A program made the position numbers and the translations under genes. A stretch of DNA of 64,000 nt from Magicicada septendecula (Eukaryota; Arthropoda; Insecta; Hemiptera; Cicadidae): positions 18,457,967-18,521,966 of the forward strand of contig CM068373.1 of NCBI GenBank assembly GCA_034769895.1, given 5' to 3'. The first letter of the stretch is position 1, and every line of letters begins with the position of its first letter. The notes beneath the pieces are model-generated. The model saw only the letters and a program-made list of their open reading frames with translations. It was not told where the DNA came from and ran no database searches. This document shows, piece after piece, positions 32,924-45,410 of the stretch.

Positions 32924-34191
32924 CGAGGGACGTTCATGTCAATCCGGGACGTTTGTTAGACTAGAGTGTAAATGGAGATTCCTGCACATTCTGTTGGTCG
33001 TATATATGAAGTACAAGTGTCAGCTATTACCACATGGCGCATTGTATTGTTTACACGTTAAACAATAACAACAGTCAGTCGTAAAGAACATGGTGTCCAA
33101 TGCTCATGTGGAACAGCGTGTTGTAATGAAATTTCTCGTGAATGAAGGCGTAAAACCCAGAGAGTTATTCGCCACTCCTTGCACAGTACGGTGATGAGAC
33201 TCTTAGTCGCAGTGAAACATCTGAGTGGTGCAAACGTTTTAAAGAAGGCCATACATCAGTGAGTGACGATCCCGGTATAGGTGGTTCAGAGCCTTCTGTA
33301 GTTATTTCCATGAACATTCAGCGAGTGGAAGAACTGATCCTTGATAATCGATGGATAACATGTCAGCAAATTGCAAAAGAAAGAAATGTGTCTGTGGGAA
33401 CTGTAAACGAAATCATTCATGAACATCTGAAGTTCAGTAAGGTTAGTGCACGTTGGGTACCCAGACAGATTTCTGCTTTTGACAAAGAAGACCAGCATTC
33501 TGACAAAGAAGGCCAGCTTTTTCTTGATCGAATTGTTACCTGTGATGAAACATGGGTCCATCATTTCACCCAGGAATCAAAACGTGGATCAAAGCAGTGG
33601 AAGCATGTGGACTCACCACCTCCCAGAAAATTTCGAACAATTGCTTCTGCAAGCAAAGTTGTGGCCTCAATTTTTTTGGATAAAAATGGCATCATTCACG
33701 TTGATTTTCTACCCTGTCGAGACAATATTAACAGTCAGTACTACTGCAAAGTTCTTCAAGATGTGCACAATGTTCTCAAGAAAAAACGGCCTGGTGCGAT
33801 CACTAAAGGCGTTCTGTTTCTACAGGACAATGCATGCCCACATACCACCCACTGCACGACATGCACGCTACAAGATCTTGGCTGAGAGTTATTGCCACCC
33901 CCTCCTTACAGTCCAGACCTTGCTCCCAGCAATTCTCACCTGTTCAGGCCCTTGAAGTTGTTACTGGGAGGCCACCATTCCAACAGCGACGATGAGGTGA
34001 TGCAGTCAGTCCTATCTTGGTTTCGACATAACGACAAATCTTTCTATACTGCGGGTCTCCAGGCACTAGTGAAACATTGGGATAAATGTAGCAGGGGATT
34101 ACATCGAGAAATAAAAGTATTTTTTACTATCATAAATGTGTTCTACATTTATCAAAAATTAATAGTCCCGGATTGACGTGAACGTCCCTCG
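32924..34191 (+). mobile_element. Mariner DNA transposon, complete ends, dead
   Basis: The 1268-bp element has about 28-bp TIRs beginning CGAGGGACGTTCATGTCAA and ending in the inverse, with TA on both sides (32922-32923 and 34192-34193). Size and TIRs are typical of mariner. It carries one plus-strand transposase with inactivating changes. Confidence 0.95.
33090..34176 (+). pseudogene. Mariner transposase pseudogene with third catalytic Asp changed to Asn
   Basis: The start MVSNAHVEQR is followed by a frameshift near 33168, after which YGDETLSRSETSEWCKRFKEG continues the helix-turn-helix. The second helix-turn-helix reads WITCQQIAKERNVSVGTV. Catalytic CDETWVHHF and FLQDNACPHT are present. 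A TGA at 33883-33885 interrupts the frame, and the third site reads YSPDLAPSNSHLF, so the DD34D triad is DDN. A short deletion before DRIVTCDETW is also likely. The frame runs into the right TIR. Confidence 0.93.
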
Positions 34192-34534
34192 TAGTTAAAC
34201 AGTAGTAAAGCTGTTTTTAAATGCTGTCATTAAACTTTTTATTTGAGATACTATAGAACTTGTATTATTACAGGATGTTGTGGGTACCTGGATTCTAAAG
34301 TTAAGAACTTTATAAAAAACAAAATGCAGTTAAAACTATACCGGACACAAGACTATATCACTCCCATATACAAGCCAAATGAAATTCATAAAATCAAAGT
34401 AAATTCTATCAACACTAAAGAAAAAATTGTATAAATAACATTACCAAAGTGTTACAAAATATAAGAAGTGAGCCAATTTATAATAATTTAATTAATTTTA
34501 ATAAGCTTAAATTCACATTGTAACAAAACATATT

Positions 34535-34838
34535 GCATTTGCTTCCTTCATTACAACACTCGGCCACACACTGCAGCAAGGACAACAGTACTACTGGACC
34601 AGTTTGGATTGATCATCCATCTTACAGTCCTGATCTTATACCTTCGGACTTTCATCTTTTCCCAAAGCTGAAGGAATTTTTAGGGGGGAAGCGAATGGAT
34701 GAAGATGATGAATTGAAACAAACTGTCACTACTTGGTTGAACAGACAGGCGGTAGATTTCATTGATGACACTATAAATAAACTAGTGCCATGTCTGAACA
34801 AGTGCTTGAATCTTAATGGTGACTACGTAGAAAAGTAG
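34535..34838 (+). pseudogene. C-terminal fragment of a second mariner transposase
   Basis: It reads HPSYSPDLIPSDFHLFPKLKEFLGG through LKQTVTTWL to LNLNGDYVEK, the typical mariner C-terminus with the third catalytic Asp intact. Just upstream a different frame gives an N-RPHTAARTT-like remnant of the second motif. No TIR was found. It is a different mariner lineage from the one at 32924. Confidence 0.8.
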
Positions 34839-35489
34839 AGTAATGTTGTCGTTTATATGTTTACATTGTAATCTTAGTTATCAGTAGTTTTTTTTTGGGG
34901 GGGGGGGAGTCAAGTCCACGTTCCCATCGTGCCCCCTGGGACCTTCTGTAGCCACACTGTAGCTACAGATGGTAACGGATCTCTGTGAAGACCAATGGGG
35001 GTGGAAAGGTGGAAGAGATATCAATGATCTAACAGCCGGATGTGCGAAAGAGTCTTAGAGGAGCAGACCTCTTCAAAAACCTGGGTTCATCTGGCTCCGG
35101 ATGATAGCACCCAGTAAGGGCCCCTGCTTAGGGTTACAGCTGAAACCCAGTCAACGGTCTCAAAGGCGGATGAGGCATCTCAGTTCCCAACGGCAGAGAG
35201 AGTGGAAGAATCTAGTGGAATAAACCACGAAAAACAATCATTTCGGACTAACAATCAGATCTTACCTCAGAATTTAATTCCTACTTTTGCACTCTATACA
35301 ATTTCAATTGCAGTATGGAAAGTCCGCTAAATGAAGGCACTACCTCAGGTGGTAACTTGAAAGAGAAATCCACCATGGCATCATGCATTGGGAACAAGGG
35401 TTCTGGGGAGTCCCAACAACTGCAATCAAAGGTTTGAGTCGGAGCAACCTTGGAATCCCTCTAAACTTAAATTTAAGAAGAAATTCTTT

Positions 35490-36943
35490 TCAGGCACTTG
35501 AAATGTAAATTCTTTACTCAAGACTGGTAAACAAAAAGAATTGGAAATACTTTTAGACAAGAATAAAATTCAAATTTTAGCAGTGCAAATTTTAGAGGAA
35601 AATGTAGCAACTACAAAGAATTACAGAATCTTTAAGGGTAAACCAGCAATCAAAATTAAGAAGGGATGCCATTACTAGGCACAGCTTTTTATGTCCATAA
35701 AAGTATAATAGAGAATGTAACAGAATTCAAATCTAGTTCAAAAAGAATATCTCTTCTAACAATTAAATGTAAAAACAAAAAGTACACACTTGTTAATTGC
35801 CACGCAGCAATAAATGAAGACAACAGGAAGAATCCACAAAAAACAGAAGAAATCTGGCATCTTTTAGAAATTGAAATATCCAGGATCCCCAATCGAATAT
35901 TATAACACTACTGGGAGATTTCAATGCTTAAATAGGCAGGGAGAAGAAATTTGGAAACATCATCAATATCCACCCCACAAAAGAACTAAAAAAACGGTAT
36001 GAAACTAATTAATTTATGTAACGGTTCTCAATTGAAATTAACGTCTACTTTCTCCAGAAAGCTTCCAAGAAAGGCTAAAACGTGGATATCTCGAAACCTG
36101 ATGTTAGGAGAACTTCAGTTAGATCATGTAACTATTTTTCAAAGAAATATAAAGGAAATTATGAATGTCAAAGTAATAAGAAATGGCAAATTTGATTCTG
36201 ATCACTACCTGTCTAAAATTAAACTCAAACTCCTATCTAATAAAGTTCATAAAAAATTACAAAACCTATTAAAGTATAATACAGACAGACTTGCCATAAT
36301 GGAAGAATCAATAAGAAAATATCAAGAAGAAATTAAAATAGTTAAGCATGGTAACTGGCTAGAGTTATCTACAGAAATCAGTAATGCAGCAAAATAACAT
36401 TTGGTTTAGTTAAAAATAAAAGGCAAGTATGGTGGAATGAATTGTGTGAAGAAGCATTAGCAGATAGAGCAAAAAAAATGGAAAAAGTGGAAATGCTCAG
36501 GGAAAACTGAACACTATGACCGACCAATTTAAGCAACAAAGAAAGGAAGCAGCAAGGGGATAATAAGGGGAACTAAAAGATCTTTTGAAAAATTAAAACT
36601 TGTTGAAATCCCGGAAAATTTTATAAAAAATAGTTGTAGAGATTTCTATGAGACTTTTAAAAATAAACTAAAGGGTTACCAAACACCGAGTGTTTGTTTT
36701 AAAAGTGAAAGTGGTAGAATTGGCCTAAGCAATACGGAAAATTGTGAAATACTTGCAAAATATTTTGATCAACTTTTAAATTGCCCAGAACCGATTCAAA
36801 GGTTCGAACTGTCAGACATTTATGAAAATTTAGAAGAAGACACACCTCTGACTATCGAAGGAATTGAAGAAGTAATTAAAACTTTGAAAAACAATAAAGC
36901 TAGTGGAGAAGACTCCATATCAGCTGGACTTTTGAAATGGTCT
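35490..36943 (+). pseudogene. LINE-C endonuclease and start of RT
   Basis: Frames give ILAVQILEEN near 35575, GTAFYVHKSI, LLGDFNA near 35910, QLDHVTIF near 36120 and FDSDHYLSKIKL near 36190. These are the APE endonuclease landmarks, including the SDH triad. The RT entry NNKASGEDSISAGLLKWS ends exactly at the LTR insertion. Several frameshifts and stops are present, for example after GCHY near 35678 and at 35903. Confidence 0.8.
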
Positions 36944-38106
36944 TGTAATATTATTTACTTTTTACGATTTTACTTTTGTTTCACATAACAGCTGTGCTGG
37001 CGTCTACTTATTCGGACGCCACTGTTAATTGTTACCAACTTACTTACCGTGTTCCAAGGTTCTTTTGGGCAAACTAGAAAGAGCAGAATGAGGTCATTCG
37101 AAATAAATGATTAGTCTAACCCAGTTTTAGTTCAAAGCTTCAACAATTTTATTGATTAAATTTTCCAAGTTTAAGTTTCTTTACTTTTCGCTACTTTCTA
37201 TTACCATCTCTGTCATTTTCTCTACCAATTTACGTTCACATCACATAACGTCATATACTCAATTCTTCGACATTTCTTTCTTTACAAATAGTTATCAAAA
37301 GAAGAAAAATCTTACTTAACTAAAATTTTCTTACATTTTTATTAAACAAACCAGTACTTTGAATTTCTTTATTTCTCTTTATTTCGCACACTCTCTCACT
37401 CATTCTTGACACCAAACCAAATTAGAGATCTCATTTCAAATTTAATACTTTATTCATAACAAAGGAAATTGATAAAAATGATGTTTATTTTACTCAGTTG
37501 ATTATGTTCTTTAGTTTGTTACTCATCTGTTCATAGCAATCCAACGATTTACGCCACCACGTTTTACGCACTTTTTGTTTGTAGAACACTCCGAAAACTG
37601 ACTTTATGCTGTTTAATTTTGATTATTTTGTCAATCACATACTTTATTGCTGTTTCACAAATAACATCACTATTCTTTTTAGTTGGCCGACTTAAATTGC
37701 TCGCGAGCATGTTTTTAGTGAACCGCGCGGTTCTGGAGTTGGATGACGACTGTTAGCGTCCAAAAATGGCTAAAAGGACTTACTGCCTTTTACACTTCAT
37801 TGTCTGGTAGTGCGCCTTGCCCGTTTTGTGTTCGCTGATTGGCAAGTGAATGTCTCGCGCCTTTCTCGACATCTCGGGAATGGCGGTAAGGAGACCATGT
37901 GGTGACTTTTACGGTGCAAAGGGCGGCACACGCGCGCTCTTACACATTCCAATGTTCTAATTCCTTTTGTACCTTGCACTGCATGACACGGAACTGACTA
38001 CCGGGTGTTCACAAAAGTCACACATTTGGTGATCTTAAAGTGTTGTCTAACAAATTGTTACAAGAAAATTATGAAATTACAAAAACCCTTAGTTTGCCCC
38101 GTTACA
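36944..38106 (-). repeat. Solo LTR (minus) splitting LINE-C, with an internal PBS-like site
   Basis: On the minus strand it starts TGTAACGGGGC at 38106 and ends AATAATATTACA at 36944, flanked by GTCT (36940-36943 and 38107-38110). Removing it joins GLLKWS to LPKIKNDLQ in frame, confirming the ends. About 90 bp before its 3' end it contains GTGGCGTCCGAATAAGTAGAC, a degenerate PBS-like sequence, preceded by a GGTAAGTAAG donor-like site. Confidence 0.92.
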
Positions 38107-39560
38107 GTCTCTACCAAAGATAAAAAATGATCTACAATTAATTTTTGAAGAAATTTTGAAAATAGAAAAAATCCCAGAAGAATGGAAGGTGGCCTTAATA
38201 CATCCGCTGCATAAGAAGGGTGATAAGCAAGAGGTTACAACTACAGGGGCACATCTTTACTTACAGTTGCGTATAAAATATTTTAAAAGATTCTATTGAA
38301 CAGAGTAGAAAACACATTGGATAGCCATTTGGGTAAATATCAGGGTGGCTTTAGGAAGGGTCAGACCCTGTCCAGAACAATTATTCACTCTGAAGTCAAT
38401 AATCCTTCACAGACTACTGAATTCAAAGGAGATTGTAGTAACATTTATTGATTTCAAAAAGGCCTTTGATTCTGTTGATAGAGAAACTATAGACAAAATA
38501 ATCTGAGAATTTGGTGTTAAATCTAAATTGGCAAATCTAATCCATAAAACCCTTAGGGACACAGTCTCAAAAATAAAATTCATGGGAGAAAAAATATCTC
38601 AACTGTTCAAAATAAATACAGGTGTAAGACAGGGTGACGGTTTATCCCCAATTCTTTTCAACTGTCCTGGAGAAAGTAGTGAGAATTGGGAATGAAAAAT
38701 TAAAGGATTGAAAAATATCACCAATCATGTTGTGGAGAAGGAACAAACGTATTGAAATAAACTGTTTGGCATTTGCAGATGACTTTGCTATACTTTCTGA
38801 ACATCTGACATCTGCAGTAACACAAGTTAATTTTTTAGAGGAGATCGCCAGTAGAACAGGCTTAAGAATTTCTGCAGAAAAAAAAAACAAATTTCTCACG
38901 AACATTAAAATGTGCCAAACTTCCTGGAACAGACATTGGTTGAATATAGAGGGTTCGAAAATTTAAGTATCTAGGAGAAATAATTCAAGAGAATGGTTTA
39001 GAAAAATCTGCTATAGAAGAAAGGATTCATAAAATTGAAAGGGCATATGGTATAACTAAAGATATTTACAATAAAAAGTGCATATCTAAAAATGCGAAAA
39101 TAAGGCAATACAGTACAGTAGTGAAGCCAGAATGCCTATATGCAAGTGAATGTCTAGCATTGAATTACAATTTAGAAAAACTTCAGAAGGTTGGAAATTA
39201 AGAAGTAATGATGAAATATATCAAAGTATAGAAAATATAACAAAAACAATGAGAAAAAGAAGACTATAATTTTTTGGACATTTACTGTATATAAAATGGA
39301 TGACAATAGGTTAACAAAGCAGATCTTCAAATATCTGTGGGGGAAGAAGTCCAAAAGGATTTAGACAAAAAAATAATATACATACAGAAGAAGCAAGTGA
39401 AAGAGAAGTTTTCGGGCAAAAGTGTTAAAAATGGAAGGAGTCCGGGGTAGGAGAGATAAAAACGCAGGTTCAAAGTGGACTGAAGACAGGAAGAAGAGAC
39501 ACAGTGAAAAGATGTAAGAATATTGGAGAAAAAGAAAAGAACAAAGAATAAAGAACTGAA
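38107..39560 (+). pseudogene. LINE-C reverse transcriptase and C-terminus
   Basis: The frame resumes as LPKIKNDLQ and EEWKVALIHPLHKKGDK. It continues with TFIDFKKAFDSVDRE near 38445, GVRQGDGLSPILFN near 38620 and FADDFAILSEH near 38770. The C-terminal part has RKRRL.FFGHL near 39255 and EYWRKRKEQRIKN near 39520. The RT catalytic YADD-type motif is intact (FADD), but stops and frameshifts occur throughout. Confidence 0.82.
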
Positions 39561-39600
39561 ATTGGCATGTGGTCCTTAGATGGCCGATACAAAAAAAGTT

Positions 39601-40894
39601 TTTTGGCTGTGTAGCAAAACGGTTCTTACTTTCAAAATAGCCCTCATAGAAACTTATGTATTGCATATTTTAAATTTGATATAAATAATCTTCAGAAAAC
39701 TAATAGATTAAATAACTGAGGGAGGGGCTGAGACTCCTTAAAATTTGTATAACTTATTTAGTTCCAAATTCTGTATTTTTTGTGGACACAATTTTCTTCA
39801 GCTTAATTCAAGTTTGTGAAATCTTAATAGAACATTAAAATTTAGCCACTTTTAATGGTTTTTAAAACTTCTGAAATTAAATTTAACTTCAAAAATATGT
39901 AACTTCATGAACACTAATCTGTCTAATTTTACACACCTTTGGGGACCAACGTCTGATATATTGACCGTCATTTAATACTCCTGCTGTTTTTATAGGAATC
40001 GTTTCTGAGTGCTGCCGACGCGTCAGATGGTAAACAAACATTCGTAGTTTCCAATACAACCATCAGATAGCATAATTTCTTTTTTTTTTTTGTTAGAAGT
40101 TACATGATACGGAAATGGCAGTGTTCTTGTTTTGTTTTTCGTTGCTGCCATTCGTGTTGGTTATGTTTATGTTGTTTTCTTCATCATGTTTATAATTTTG
40201 TAAGTTACACTGTTGAATAAACATAATTATACGTTTATTTAGTGTGGGTTTATAAATGTTTTTGTTAAAATAACTGTGTACTAATTTCAAAAACTTTATT
40301 TAAATTTTGCTGTTACACGAGTGTTTACGTTTTGCACTTCAGACTCCATACATCTTGCTGCGTACAATACATACATTTATGCTATTAACTATTCTCCTGT
40401 TATAGACAGAGTATTCATTTTTGCACACAGACTAATATATAAGGGAATAAACTATGGCAGCTTGGAAATCCAGATTTTTTTTTAAGACAAGGAGCGAGTT
40501 GAATACAAGTTTATCGCCCAAATAGCACATTATCGTTTAATACTTTATTAATATTTTAATTTAGAAAGTAATTAATGGAATGTATTTTACTATATTCTGT
40601 ATCCCTACTAAAATATAACATTAAAAACACCATTTGTACCCAAGTATGTTTCATATGTGGAAGATGATGAAGAAAAATCACAGCCACTACAAAAATGGCC
40701 TGGGTGTTTTTGCAAGTACCAGTGTAAAAATGCCAGTCCCCAAAGGGTTACCTACAACTAAAAAATATGCTAAAAATGTTTTGCTCCCAAGCTAGGGCAA
40801 TTCTAAATGGCAGGCGTATCTGCCTTGCATGTAAGCAATAAGTCTGTCTACACAGCAATTGCTGCCTTCTGCACTGAACATGTAGTGTGGTGTA
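39601..40894. other. Intronic DNA, nothing recognised
   Basis: AT-rich with no supported gene or repeat boundaries. Small open frames here lack any family signature. Confidence 0.5.
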
Positions 40895-41026
40895 TACGAG
40901 GTGCTACCCAAAAGTTCGGGGAATTTGAATGCCACGCGCGAACCGTTTGTGGATGACCTGCTGCCGCTAGAGTGTGCGAATAGTACCCTTTGTGAATTAG
41001 TGTGCCAACATCTGTGATGGTGAGAG

Positions 41027-42142
41027 TGTAACGGTACAGAATTGTGGGCTACAATAGTTTCAAAATCAATTCAGTTTTAATTTTTAATTGTCAGTATCAA
41101 CCTGTAAGGTGCCCCAGTGCAACACAATGTTAGCATAAACAACTGATGTCTAGACAGCCAGACTAGACATATTATGTAATAGCCCCGGCAGCAGTCACCC
41201 TTGTGAATCACAGTAGGCAGATTATCACCACAGAAGTAACATCAGACGAAAATCTGTGTCACCGCGTTAGCGCAGTACTGAGTTTAGTTTCTATTGCAAC
41301 TCCTGGTAGAGCGGCCAGAAAAAATCAGCATACAGTTTACTTTACTTTAAAAAACAGTGGCCTCGGACGTGAAGGATAGGCCGTAATTAATGGTCGGCCT
41401 ATCCAGTAAAACCAATTAACAGTGCGTAAACAATGTAGCGTCCATTAAACATCTAAGTGCCCGGGTGAATCTTAAAAGACGGCCGGTTATATAAATAAAT
41501 ATACAGTATACATCTTCCAGTGCATAAAAATTTAAAATAATACAATCTGGTGCGTAAAGTTCAATGTAAGTGACAATAACTAAACAATGGAAACCAGTGT
41601 CGGAGTGCAACGACAATAAGAAAGCATATCAACAGGCAGTTAAGTACCAGCGAAAACATATAATTAAATGACCCAAAACAAATTCTAAATTGATTTTAAT
41701 AATAACAATAGTAAAATGAGATCTCTAAGGGAAGGTTTTGTTTTATAATATAAAATATAAGAGCAAGGGGAAAAGAGGTAAAAAGTATTGGTCCATATAA
41801 AATAAGTAATTTGTAACAGGTTAGTAGCAAGGAAGATTTATTTTGTTAATCTACTAAATTTTAGGTTGTTTGTTATTTATTAGTTGTATTTCTAATACAA
41901 CATAATATGCTCGTGTTTTAATGTGTGTAATAAACCAAAAGTATTTGTTTTAACATAAATTGCGTATTTATATGTGTACCGGTAACCTACAAATAATCCT
42001 TTCTGCAGCTGTGTTCGTCTGTAGAACCTTGGAGAAACCCCGAAGGTAAGAGTTTAATATTTGCAATAGTTTATAGAGTTTCGGTGGCCCCGAACTAGGG
42101 ACTCGAGTATTTTTTAATATTAATATAATTAATAGAGTTTCA
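41027..42142 (+). repeat. 5' LTR of E2
   Basis: It runs TGTAACGGTACAGAATTG...AGAGTTTCA. It contains a splice-donor-like AAGGTAAGAG near 42045 and a degenerate PBS copy TGGCCCCGAACTAGGGAC at 42085-42102, about 59 bp before the real PBS. It matches the minus-strand solo LTR at 9390 and the 3' LTR at 47007. Confidence 0.88.
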
Positions 42143-42143
42143 G

Positions 42144-42161
42144 TGGCGCCCGAACAGAGAC
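42144..42161 (+). promoter_or_regulatory. Primer binding site of E2
   Basis: TGGCGCCCGAACAGAGAC follows the LTR end by one base. It differs by one base from the standard tRNA-Lys-type site. Confidence 0.88.
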
Positions 42162-42349
42162 GATTTGTGTGATTTATTAAAATCACACAGATCGGACCTA
42201 ATTAAGCTGCAGAACAGGTTATTTGGAGGTGAGGGTGTGGTTAGAATGTTTTAGATAGTAGCCAGAGAGTAAATTCACGAAAGTAAAATTGATAAATTTC
42301 AATAACTGTGTATGCAATTGATACATTTTAATTGAAAAAGAATTTCATA

Positions 42350-42979
42350 ATGGAGACAGTAGAGAATAAAATAAATGAAATTGATGTAGTTGTCGGCAAT
42401 GAGGCCGAAAATAAATCGATGTATGAAAATATGTCAACTGAGTCGGCCAATAAAGGCGATTCAGGTATTCAAACAGAGTCACTGTCAATAAGTGACAGTA
42501 ATGTAGACGGATCTGTATTAATTAGTGAGGCGGGGGCAAATGCCACTCCCATTACAACTAAAACAAATATAAAAGAAAAAGAAATGTCAATGAATGACCT
42601 ATTTAACCTTCTCAGTAGTCGTTTTGATAATAATGATATACAATTTAATGAACTGAAAAGTGATATTAATGAGGTCAAAATTAAGTGTGAGAGTAATTTT
42701 AGTGAACTGAAATATGAATTAAATGAAACATTAAGTCACTCATTAAAAAGTATGACTAATAGAATTGATGAAATAGAGAGTAGTATGGCAGAAAAAATCG
42801 ATAAACAAATACAGGAGGTAACTGAAAATTTTGAATGTAAAATAAATGAACGTAATGCTGGTAGTGAGTATAAGTTCAATTATGTAGTTGATAAGATTAA
42901 AACATATGAAATAGAAAGCAATTGTGAAAGCAAAATAAATGAAATATGTAGTGAAACAAAAAGAGAAACAGAGGAGTTA

Positions 42980-43028
<49 letters not shown>

Positions 43029-43243
43029 TAGACAATAAAACAGACATAAATAAAGTGGGTAATAAATTTGAAAATGGGGTATCAAAAAGTGATACAGTAG
43101 ACAATAGTAGTGAAAATGAGAGTAGAATGAGAGTTGAGGTTGATCAGGGATTGCTAGTTAGTGCTTATGATTTAGAAAGGGAGTATAGTGACAGTTTAAA
43201 TGTAGAGTATGAACAGAGGGCAAATTTTTCTTGTAGTATATAG
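42350..43243 (+). CDS. E2 ORF1, coiled-coil Gag-like protein with an in-frame (GT)n repeat
   Basis: From ATG at 42350 the ORF encodes 297 residues. Residues of about 80-190 are full of charged heptads (FNELKSDINEVK, FSELKYELNE, IDEIESSMAEKIDK) and should form coiled coils. A (GT)n run at 42984-43026 is read as about 14-15 residues of alternating Val-Cys. The ORF stops at 43243, but homology with E1 ORF1 continues in another frame as EVNASQVLYEDKG and VYFGDKRSAN at about 43243-43330. A frameshift, perhaps linked to repeat-length change, has therefore truncated it. No zinc knuckle is visible. A Gag origin is inferred from position. Confidence 0.55.
42983..43027. repeat. (GT)n microsatellite inside an ORF
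   Basis: About 22 GT copies lie within E2 ORF1. Any change not in multiples of three bases shifts the frame downstream. Confidence 0.95.
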
Positions 43244-43467
43244 AAGTAAATGCTTCACAAGTGTTGTATGAGGACAAAGGTTCCTTAGTAGTTTATTTTG
43301 GAGACAAAAGGTCTGCAAACAATAGTCCCTTTATGTATTATGGTTCCCCTGGTAAAGCCAGAATGTGTTGTAATAATGTTGTATTGCCCTCTGTATGGAA
43401 TGAGAGAGTAAAAAGGGGTTGGGAAAGATATGAAGAGAGAGAGAGAGAGAGTGGTAGAAATATTTAA
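43244..43467 (+). pseudogene. E2 ORF1, out-of-frame continuation
   Basis: The peptide EVNASQVLYEDKG...VYFGDKRSAN...ERVKRGWERYEER aligns with the C-terminal part of E1 ORF1 (EVKTSHVL...VYLGDIWSTN). It stops at 43465-43467. It overlaps the start of ORF2 in another frame, as in E1. Confidence 0.5.
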
Positions 43468-43876
43468 GGTGAATAGAGATTATGAAATATTAGCGCAGAG
43501 TTTATGTATTGAAAGAGAGGAACAAATTGACTCACCTTGTGAAATAAAGATTGATGATTATATTGATGATAATAACATATACTTACCTGTAGACAGGGTC
43601 AGCGTATTAGTAACAGCTGACGTCTATTGTGATAAAAATTTCAATGATGTGATTGTAATAACAAATATTGACGGAGACAAGACCAAAATTAATGATGTAG
43701 ATAGGTTTTATGATTTGATAATAATGTGGGATAATCCAGTAAATTATTATGTGGGTTTTATGGAACAATTTGAAATATTAGAAAATCATTATATAAATAA
43801 TAATAATGAATTGAGTGTGAGTACGGACGATAATTATTATATAAAAATAAGACTATTACATGATGATGGAGGTTGA
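43430..43876 (+). CDS. E2 ORF2, small acidic protein of unknown function
   Basis: This 148-residue ORF overlaps the end of ORF1. Its start region EIFKVNRDYE and its end IKIRLLHDDGG are conserved with E1 ORF2, while the middle differs greatly. It is rich in Asp, Asn and Tyr, has no signal peptide or membrane segment, and matches no retroelement domain I know. The overlap recalls gag-pol frameshift junctions, so it may be expressed by frameshifting or from a spliced RNA using the donor in the LTR. Both ideas are inference. Confidence 0.5.
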   Translation: MKRERERVVEIFKVNRDYEILAQSLCIEREEQIDSPCEIKIDDYIDDNNIYLPVDRVSVLVTADVYCDKNFNDVIVITNIDGDKTKINDVDRFYDLIIMWDNPVNYYVGFMEQFEILENHYINNNNELSVSTDDNYYIKIRLLHDDGG

Positions 43877-45408
43877 ATATAAACACAATGAATGGACATT
43901 TTAAATACTTTAGTATATGGTTCTGACCTTGCTAATCGAGGAAATGAGGTGTGGTAAACTGAAAAAATAATGATAAAAGATTGTAAATAAATTTACAGTG
44001 AAATTAATTGTGTATTGTAAAATGTTTTATGTAACCATGTGTGTATGGAGTAGAAATTGATTTTAATAATAATAATGTTTTATTTTGTTAATTAACAATA
44101 ATAATTAACAGGAGGTACGAAGGAATTTGGTTTTGTATTGTGTGTTTAAATTAAAAGGGTTTTAAATAATGTATTTATGTAAAATGTATTGAGTTGAAAT
44201 GAAGGCAATTCAAAAATGCGAGTTTTATTAATATGTCAGCATTAAAAGATTTATAGAAATTGAAAAATTGAAGGAAGTATTTAGTAGTTACGTAATCAGA
44301 ATGTTGAGACTGAGAGTGTTTATAAAACCAGTCTGACACACAACAGTTGATATAAACAGGTATGTTTACAGGTTGATGTTTGTTTCATGCTTGAGTTCAC
44401 AACAACAAGAATGTTGTAGTTTAATGAATCAGTGCTATGAGCAATTTTTATTATGTAACAAAAGAAATACCTGATGTGATGGAATGTAGGTAATAATTTT
44501 ATGTAGGGTCATTTTGAAAAACGTAATTAAAGTAAATAAAATTGTTTTGAATAAGTCAGATTGATAATCAGGAGTTGAGGAATTAAATTAAATTAAATTG
44601 GTAATTAACTTAATTGAAAAGGGAATGTTAATAATGAAGTTAAACTTATTTTAATCTGAATTTTGACTGTAATTGTAAAATAAATAATAACTGATGAATA
44701 AATAACTAATAATGAATAAAATATGTACTTTACTTAAAATGAAAACTGAAGGAAATTTTGTATGGATATAATCAAAAAATGTTCAGGCTGAGATAGTGTT
44801 TGGAAAATAAGATGTGTATATAACTGTTCATATAAACTTTTATCAATGTCAATCTATGTTTTACATTTAACCGTAGATTCCCCACCTAAGTGCGGCCATG
44901 ACCTCACCGGATCATGACCGTGAAAGTAGTTAATTGTGACAAATCATAAATTTTACTTGATATAACCGGCTTGTCGTTTGTTTTGTTTTGTTAACCCGGT
45001 GGTTTGTTAAACTTAGTAGGGGGGTTATTTTTAGGGGAATCTACCAATTTTGGAATAGGGCTATTTTCACCCAGATAGTCCATTAGGGGCGTATCATTCA
45101 ATACTAGTAAGTATTATACTGAATTTTTATTGCAACGCCGAAGCAAGGATGGGGGTGGAATAAAAGAAAAAATGTCCACCCCTTCCGCATCAGTCCTTGT
45201 GGAAACAACTGGGTGCTACAGTCCAGGGGGGGAAATAGTGAGTGTGGATTAGGGGGTGACCCAGTTACAGGTCACGAGGGAGATGTGATTACAGCTAGGA
45301 TGAGGTCTGCAAAGGCCAAGAAGCCTAGTGCTGCACACAGCAGATTGTAACGGGTATCAGGGGTTAAGGGACTATTAGGGGGGGTAGAAAAAAAAAATTT
45401 TTATTCTA
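43877..45408 (+). other. Non-coding interior of E2
   Basis: AT-rich with a GC-richer patch near 45120-45350. No ORF or pol motif was found. Confidence 0.5.
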
Positions 45409-45410
45409 TA

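Larger units (their letters stand above)
34879..39600 (+). mobile_element. Decayed full-length APE-type LINE (LINE-C), split by a solo LTR
   Basis: A poly-T/poly-G start at about 34877-34908 is followed by a 5' UTR with GGGCCCCTGCTTAGGG-like blocks, then APE, RT and C-terminal regions in order up to about 39600. A 1163-bp solo LTR interrupts the RT at 36944-38106. Target duplications were not identified. Many stops and frameshifts mark it as old, older than the LTR. Confidence 0.8.
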
